Origin: Bolinopsis microptera
Lineage: Eukaryota; Ctenophora; Tentaculata; Lobata; Bolinopsidae
Direction: 5' to 3'
Length of the DNA stretch: 64,000 bases
Assembly: GCF_026151205.1 (NCBI RefSeq)
Contig: NC_087074.1
Span: 124,001-188,000 of the forward strand
Shown: in pieces, positions 58,448 through 64,000 of the stretch
How the letters are laid out: each line of letters begins with the position of its first letter
Numbering within the stretch: position 1 is the first letter of the stretch
Notes under the pieces: model-generated
What the model was told of the DNA's origin: nothing
What the model saw: the letters and a program-made list of their open reading frames with translations, nothing else
Database searches by the model: none
Program-made: the position numbers and the translations under genes

Positions 58448-58877
58448 ATCCAGTCAACATAACAGGAACACTAATTTAACATAATATCTAAAATTCATAA
58501 ATTATTGTATTACAGTACCAAAATAATATTTAAGACAATATTCTCGGCAGTATTAAAAACATTATACACTCTGCTATCAAAGATAGACATTTTTAATTAA
58601 AATTTTTCAAATTAATCAATTACATACTCGAGTTTAAAAATGCTCATAAAATGCTTGTTAGAAACCAGTGACAGTGTACTCAATTATGAGAAAACCCCTC
58701 AGAAACGAAATCATTGCAATCAATCAAAAGGGTCACTAAAACACAGACAATATCGAGTGCAACCCCTGTACAAGCATGGGCCCAATCATATTACTTATTA
58801 CTCAGTTAACGAGTGCATGATTTAGATAATCCTTTTTATTATAATATTACTTGTTCGAAGAAAACATTAATTCATAT
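58448..58877. other. Upstream of DOCK exon 1
   Basis: AT-rich sequence where the DOCK promoter or 5' UTR would lie. No TATA box or CpG cluster is recognised. Confidence 0.4.
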
Positions 58878-58990
58878 AAAAATTTTGTTTTATTTAAAGC
58901 CAGCTGCTTTAAAAGATAACATTCCACATCACTCCATAAAGATCTGTATCACACTCTGTTTGAAAGCTATCTTGCTTATGGTAAAATGTA
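58878..58990 (+). repeat. Direct-repeat copy of LINE tail (left)
   Basis: About 105 bp (ttttgttttatttaaagcca ... gctatcttgcttatggta) is repeated almost exactly at 60568-60672. It encodes YHTLFESYLAYG of a LINE ORF2 tail. A hairpin (ctgtactgtctaagttagac) follows at 59003-59030. Confidence 0.85.
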
Positions 58991-59131
58991 GCTACAATAT
59001 TTTCTGTACTGTCTAAGTTAGACAGTACAGAAAAGTAAGGTCAGATGCAACGTTTTTGTGCAGAATGGCACTTTTTAAGCCAACTTTTTGTCAAAAACTG
59101 AGAGACTCACAATAGACTGTACAGGAGGAAC

Positions 59132-60489
59132 TTAAGGGGGCATACACCAAATCTGTCCAGACCAAATGACCTCATAGGCAGTTCAGTGACCTTCTAGCGC
59201 ACCGTTTCCACACCAAAAAACATTATTTTGAGAATACCCATTTTTGTAATCGACCATTTCCTGGTTAAGAGTGCAATTTTCGGAAAAAATTATTTTGTGG
59301 TTGAGACGCTATAAGTTAATCATTTCTTGCGGTATCGGGTTGAAATTTTGCTCGCCGTTTATTCACATCTATTTCAAGGTGTGTGTAAAATCTTGATATC
59401 GTATCTAAAAAGGCTGGTGTGTTATGAATTTTTAAAGTCAAAAAGCTAAAATTGTCCTTTTCAGGCTTATTTTAACAAAAAGTCAGTCAGGGAAGATCGG
59501 ATTATTTGATGCTTGACATCAAATTGTTCTCTGAATTCTGGCGCAGTTTTTGATGCCCTCAAAAATGTTTTTACTCATTCACCTTCTGATCTATTGGACC
59601 TCAAAGCCAAACAACAAATTTAGGCACATTTTTCGTTTTTAATATTTACTGATTTTTCCAAAATTTTGATAGGAATGTGCTAGTGACTTTTTTAAGAGTG
59701 CAAAATAACCGCAACTAGCACATTTATATATGAGTTATGAACAAAAAAACACCCTAAAATGCTTCCCTTTGAAGTTATGGGAGAAAATGTGATTTTTTAT
59801 CTGCAAAGCCAAAAAATCACATTTTCTCCCATAACTTCAAAGGGAAGCATTTTAGGGTGTTTTGTTGTTCATAACTCATATATAAATGTGCTAGTTGCGG
59901 TTATTTTGCACTCTTCAAAAAGTCACTAGCACATTCCTATCAAAATTTTGGAAAAATCAGTAAATATTAAAAACGAAAAATGTGCCTAAATTTGTTGTTT
60001 GGCTTTGAGGTCCAATAGATCAGAAGGTGAATGAGTAAAAACATTTTTGAGGGCATCAAAAACTGCGCCAGAATTCAGAGAACAATTTGATGTCAAGCAT
60101 CAAATAATCCGATCTTCCCTGACTGACTTTTTGTTAAAATAAGCCTGAAAAGGACAATTTTAGCTTTTTGACTTTAAAAATTCATAACACACCAGCCTTT
60201 TTAGATACGATATCAAGATTTTACACACACCTTGAAATAGATGTGAATAAACGGCGAGCAAAATTTCAACCCGATACCGCAAGAAATGATTAACTTATAG
60301 CGTCTCAACCACAAAATAATTTTTTCCGAAAATTGCACTCTTAACCAGGAAATGGTCGATTACAAAAATGGGTATTCTCAAAATAATGTTTTTTGGTGTG
60401 GAAACGGTGCGCTAGAAGGTCACTGAACTGCCTATGAGGTCATTTGGTCTGGACGGCACAAACCACTGTTTTGGTGTATGCCCCCTTAA
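59132..60489. mobile_element. 1.36-kb TTAA-flanked hairpin MITE
   Basis: TTAAgggggcatacacc on the left and ggtgtatgcccccTTAA on the right enclose arms of 667 and 679 bp that are near-perfect inverse copies, with a 12-nt loop (59799-59810). The only notable arm difference is an extra ~16 bp near 60460. It has no ORF. Confidence 0.95.
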
Positions 60490-60567
60490 TGCCGGGGTAA
60501 TTTGCTGACTGGCTGACTGTGGCTAGATACCCGTTGTCTAGACAACATGAGATTGTGGGTATAAAAT

Positions 60568-60960
60568 AAAATTTTGTTTTATTTAAAGCCAGCTGCTTTA
60601 AAAGATAACATTCCACATCACTCCATAAAGATCTGTATCACACTCTGTTTGAAAGCTATCTTGCTTATGGTATAACTGTCTGGGGAGGAGCATCTTATAA
60701 AAAACTCGAACCTCTGTTCAAAGCACAGAAAATGTGTGCCCGCATAATGTTTGGTGATAAAGAAGCATACTTGGATAAATTTAAAACTAGTGCGTGATGC
60801 AGATCCTACGGGGAGCAAATCCTGGGCGACGAATTCTACAGAAAGGAGCATACTAAACCCCTCTTCAACACTCATGAAATCATGAATGTGCATAATCTGT
60901 ACTTCTATCATTGTATTAATGACATGAGGGTTGCAGTTTCGCAGCTATGGTTTGACCTAT
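60568..60960 (+). pseudogene. LINE ORF2 C-terminal fragment
   Basis: The frame reads YHTLFESYLAYGITVWGGAS, KLEPLFKAQKMCARIMFGDK, EAYLDKFKTSA then GEQILGDEFYRKEHTKPLFN and HEIMNVHNLYFYHC. This is the familiar tail of a LINE ORF2. One stop or frameshift is present near 60795. Confidence 0.82.
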
Positions 60961-61089
60961 AACCACTTTGATGTTCAGCATGGAGATTGTGGTGGTCAAG
61001 ATGTTTAGTCATCTGTTTCTGGACACTCTTTTCAATAAGTTTCGAGAGGAAAGGTAAGTTACTATATAAGGAAGTTGGTCTAATTTCTC

Positions 61090-61190
61090 GTTAGGGTTAG
61101 GGTTAGGGTTTCAGCATATGCTTTTGTTAAGGATTGGGTTAGGGTTAGGGTTGGGATCAGATTAAAGGGTTAGGGTTTCGAATAGTAGTT
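61090..61190. repeat. Interstitial TTAGGG-type runs
   Basis: Three short runs of ttaggg/tttaggg (61092-61112, 61137-61155, 61168-61180) are separated by unique sequence. A similar run is at 16864-16882. Confidence 0.85.
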
Positions 61191-61199
61191 CAGGACCAG

Positions 61200-62490
61200 C
61201 TAGAGAACGGGTTAAAAAAGTCATGTGACAGAGTGATTAATCATAATCCAATAAACAATTTAAATAGTCGACTGAAATACATACTTGCCTTGTCCATTGA
61301 TAATGGCCTAGTCGGCGCATGCTACTTCTTAGCACTTGCTACTTTGAAGAAATTTAGACGAGTAACATTCCTCAAGTACTTGCCAAGAAGGCCGGTGGAT
61401 ATTTTGAGAAAATTCTTAATTATTAACAATTTTGTATTACTATGATTAATTAAGTAAAACTAAATTTAAGTAAAACTAAATTGAAATTTTATTGCCATTA
61501 CAATGAATAATTATATCATAATAAATATAAGTAGACATCCGATATTAAATTTGTTACATCCAGTACAACCCAAGATGTCAGCCGACTAACAAAAATAAAG
61601 AAAGCTAGCATGTTCATAGTTTTTCTAACGAGCATACTTAGGCTGTACGGAAATAGATTTAATTCTACGTCATATTAAAAACTTTAAATCATTTTTGAGA
61701 TACAAAAATAAATTTAAAATAAATAACTTTTTTGCTGCTTAGGCGCGGCACCACGCTTGACCCACATGCTATACAGCGTGTAGCAACAAATATATTTCCA
61801 ACAAAATTTAGTTAAAAATAACCATGAAGTTTGATTTTGTCAAAAATTGCAGAAGTGGAAGAAAGTCAAACTTTACACAGTACATCCAGTACAGTAAATG
61901 AAACACTAATTCAGTTAAATTTTGTTTAACTCAATAATTTGAGTTAAACAAAAAAGTTTAACTCAAATTGTCGTACAAATAACTTATTCACATGGATTAA
62001 ATAAGTAAATTAAAAACTATTCATTTTAAGAATCTTAATAATTGTTATTTTTTTCTTTTTTTAGCAGCACGTGAATTTTTATGTAAATATTAAACTTATT
62101 TGCTCTATCCAAAGCCTTTTTGCTTACAGTAGCGTGAAAGAAGCGCGTCACGCAGTACGCGTAGACTCATGGCTAGGTGAATGAACTTATTGTTTCTATA
62201 TATGGATAGTCTAGATTTGAATTTGGACCCACGAGGCCAAGGGTGATCTTCAAATGTTTCTTTTGACCATTGTTAATGGTCTGGCCCGGCGCGCACTACT
62301 TCGTAGCACGTGCCATCGGGCCAACATTTCGGGCTAACATTTCGAGAAGAAAGCGGCGCGCGCTACTTCGAAAAAATTTAGACGAGTAACATCCGTCAAA
62401 TGTTTTTCCCAATCTTTAGCCTTTTACTAATTCGCTCGCCCAAAAAATTCACGTGACTTTGGTTTTTATGGTTTTGCAGCCGTACAAAAC
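61200..62490. other. AT-rich region with a dispersed repeat pair
   Basis: Segments at 61290-61385 and 62262-62405 share ccattg-taatgg, gcactacttcgtagcac-like and aatttagacgagtaacat motifs. Nothing codes convincingly. Confidence 0.5.
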
Positions 62491-62496
62491 GGTTTT

Positions 62497-63475
62497 ACAT
62501 AAACCCTACCCAGCAAACCCTACCAGCTGGGGTATATAATCTCCAAAAGTAAAAAAATAGAACCTTCCGGTTTTCAACAAAATTTCCGTCTCGCAAATTT
62601 AAAATTAGCTCTAACGTATATTCTGAATTAAACCGAAAAGTTTGATTTTGGGCTAAATAAAAGATCGCAGCTTTTAAACTTTGCAAAGTAATGTCGTTGT
62701 CATGACTACTACGCTAAATGCAGCGTGCGAAAAGTGGACTTGATGTGACGCGCGAGGACAAAAGTGCTGTTGAAAATCAATCACCTCTAGCGAGCCCTGC
62801 CGGCGGTAAGGTTTTCTGTGTTCTGGGTGTGCGAGAGAGCTGAGAGTTCATAGTTCAGCTGCAAAAGAAAGCAGAAGGAAGGGGGAAAAAGGGGGAGGTG
62901 CAGGGAGGTAGGGGGTGTTTTGCGATATAAGACTTATAATTTCGGTGGAAAATGTATGAAGTTTTAAAAGTCGATTTTGAGGGTGAAGATGGCGTTTTTA
63001 CTACACTATCCAAGCGTTCCCTCTCGTGTTGGCGAAATTCTTTACTTATTTATTTTGATATTTAAAATTGAAATTTGATTTGATTGGTGGAGAGTTATGG
63101 TTTGTCAAAGTGAACGTTTTAAAATGAAAGTGCACATTCTTTTAAACGCGCGTAGGTTAGGCCCAGCAAACCCTACCGGCTGGGGTATATTTCCAAAAGT
63201 AAAATAAATAGAACCTTCCGGTTTTCAACAAAATTTCCGTTTCGTAAATTTAAAGTAAGCTCGACTCCCCAGGAGCAAAATTTGGGACAACGTAGATTTT
63301 GAATTAAACCGAAAAGTTTGATTTTGGGCTAAATAAAAGATCGCAGCTTTTAAACTTTGCAAAGTAATGTCGTTGTCATGACTACTAGGCTAAATGCAGC
63401 GTGCAAAAGGTGGACTTGATGTGACACGCGAGGACAAACGTGCTATTGAAAATCGATCACCTCTAGCAAGCCCTT
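62497..63475. repeat. Two ~320-bp direct repeats (62497-62815, 63165-63475)
   Basis: They share cagcaaaccctacc, tagaaccttccggttttcaa, gattttgggctaaataaaag and tttgcaaagtaatgtcgttg in the same order. The right copy has a 30-bp insertion near 63265. The 350-bp spacer has a GGGGGA-rich block. Confidence 0.88.
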
Positions 63476-63582
63476 GTCATACGTTGTATGACCCGCCGCG
63501 CATGAGTGTGCGGCTCCCCCTGTATCGTTGAAACTCTACAGGGGTAAAGTGAAGCGACAGTGGGGGTCACCACGTGATACAA
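63474..63582 (+). mobile_element. 109-bp MITE, target duplication GCAAGCCC
   Basis: ttgtcatacgttgtatgacc begins it and gtcaccacgtgatacaa ends it; gcaagccc flanks both sides (63466-63473, 63583-63590). The site splits the right direct-repeat copy, and the left copy is the empty site. Confidence 0.9.
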
Positions 63583-63753
63583 GCAAGCCCTGCCGGCGGT
63601 AAGGTATTTGGGTAATCCCAACCCTAATATAACCATAACCATAACTCCAAAGCTAACCATAACCCTTACCACAACTCTAACCTTAATCCGAGCCCTAAAC
63701 AATCGAATTCATGTTTTACTAGCCTCACAGGAGTGAGCAAACTGCTGCTCGCT

Positions 63754-63851
63754 TTGTATCACGTGGTGACCCCCCGGTCGCTCCACTATACTTCGACGAT
63801 ACAGGGGGAGCCGCGCACTTCGTGCGCGGCGGGTCATACAACGTATGACAA
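63754..63851 (-). mobile_element. 98-bp MITE, inverse copy of the previous, target duplication TGCTCGCT
   Basis: It starts ttgtatcacgtggtgacc and ends gggtcatacaacgtatgaca a, the reverse complement of the element at 63474. tgctcgct flanks both sides (63746-63753, 63852-63859). Confidence 0.9.
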
Positions 63852-64000
63852 TGCTCGCTGCTGCTCACTGCTGCTGTCGCGCGCGCGCGACAGCAGCGTC
63901 CAAAAATTCAGCGATTTATATAAATTTCATCGCTGTGAGAAGCCTCATTAAGTGCGCGGCGTGGCACAGTAACGCATCGCGCTACAAGAGTGTAGATTAT

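Noticed and set aside
63463-63951. Short ORFs at the right end
   Set aside because: They run through two MITE copies and GC repeats; no conserved motif.

Overview
This is eukaryotic, metazoan-type nuclear DNA: split genes with GT-AG introns, many non-LTR retrotransposons, foldback MITEs, long minisatellite arrays and TTAGGG-type runs. The species cannot be fixed from the sequence. The mix of retroelements (LINE ORF1s with SGNH and AlkB-like domains, a Penelope-like RT, a PIN-like family gene) suggests a marine or early-branching invertebrate; that is inference.

The backbone is one large minus-strand gene, assembled here from splice sites and reading phase: 18 exons from an initiator Met at 58447 to 5081, 752 codons with every junction in phase. 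It encodes the N-terminal half of a DOCK guanine-nucleotide exchange factor of the DOCK6/7/8 (DOCK-C, Zir) type, through the DHR-1/C2 lipid-binding domain. The catalytic DHR-2 half must lie beyond the left edge. Nearly everything between 5.1 and 58.4 kb is therefore intronic: minisatellites, LINEs, DNA transposons and one nested lectin gene.

Layout. 0-3.3 kb: plus-strand PIN-like pseudogene split by a LINE with a 14-bp target duplication. 3.7-5.0 kb: LINE ORF1 remnant and C-rich minisatellite. 5.4-10.15 kb: 22-bp minisatellite. 10.15-12.3 kb: LINE tail and Penelope-like RT. 14.2-15.2 kb: DOCK exons 17-16. 15.8-18.8 kb: decayed CR1-like LINE with AlkB-like and SGNH remnants. 19.3-22.9 kb: hAT MITE, intronless type II lectin gene, gypsy integrase remnant, TA-flanked MITE. 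23.0-27.2 kb: DOCK exons 15-11 and a minisatellite made of copies of an exon-intron junction. 28.2-36.0 kb: almost intact LINE (ORF1 1235 codons, ORF2 with one frameshift). 36.2-37.8 kb: inverted-repeat element. 39.2-40.2 kb: exons 10-8. 40.2-44.2 kb: minisatellite carrying a hAT inside a hAT. 45-49.6 kb: two LINE pieces head to tail. 49.7-58.4 kb: exons 7-1 among minisatellites, a truncated RTE-like LINE, a TA-flanked element with a HIRAN-like ORF and a TTAA hairpin MITE. 58.9-64 kb: a 1.36-kb TTAA hairpin inside a duplicated LINE tail, telomere-like runs, a direct repeat and two small MITEs with perfect 8-bp target duplications.

The most unusual theme is minisatellite growth from the DOCK gene's own 5' splice sites: three introns (after exons 13, 14 and 16) begin with arrays whose unit contains the exon end plus the donor. 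In one of them the donors are 42 nt apart and stay in frame, predicting isoforms that differ by 14-residue steps in the DHR-1 domain.
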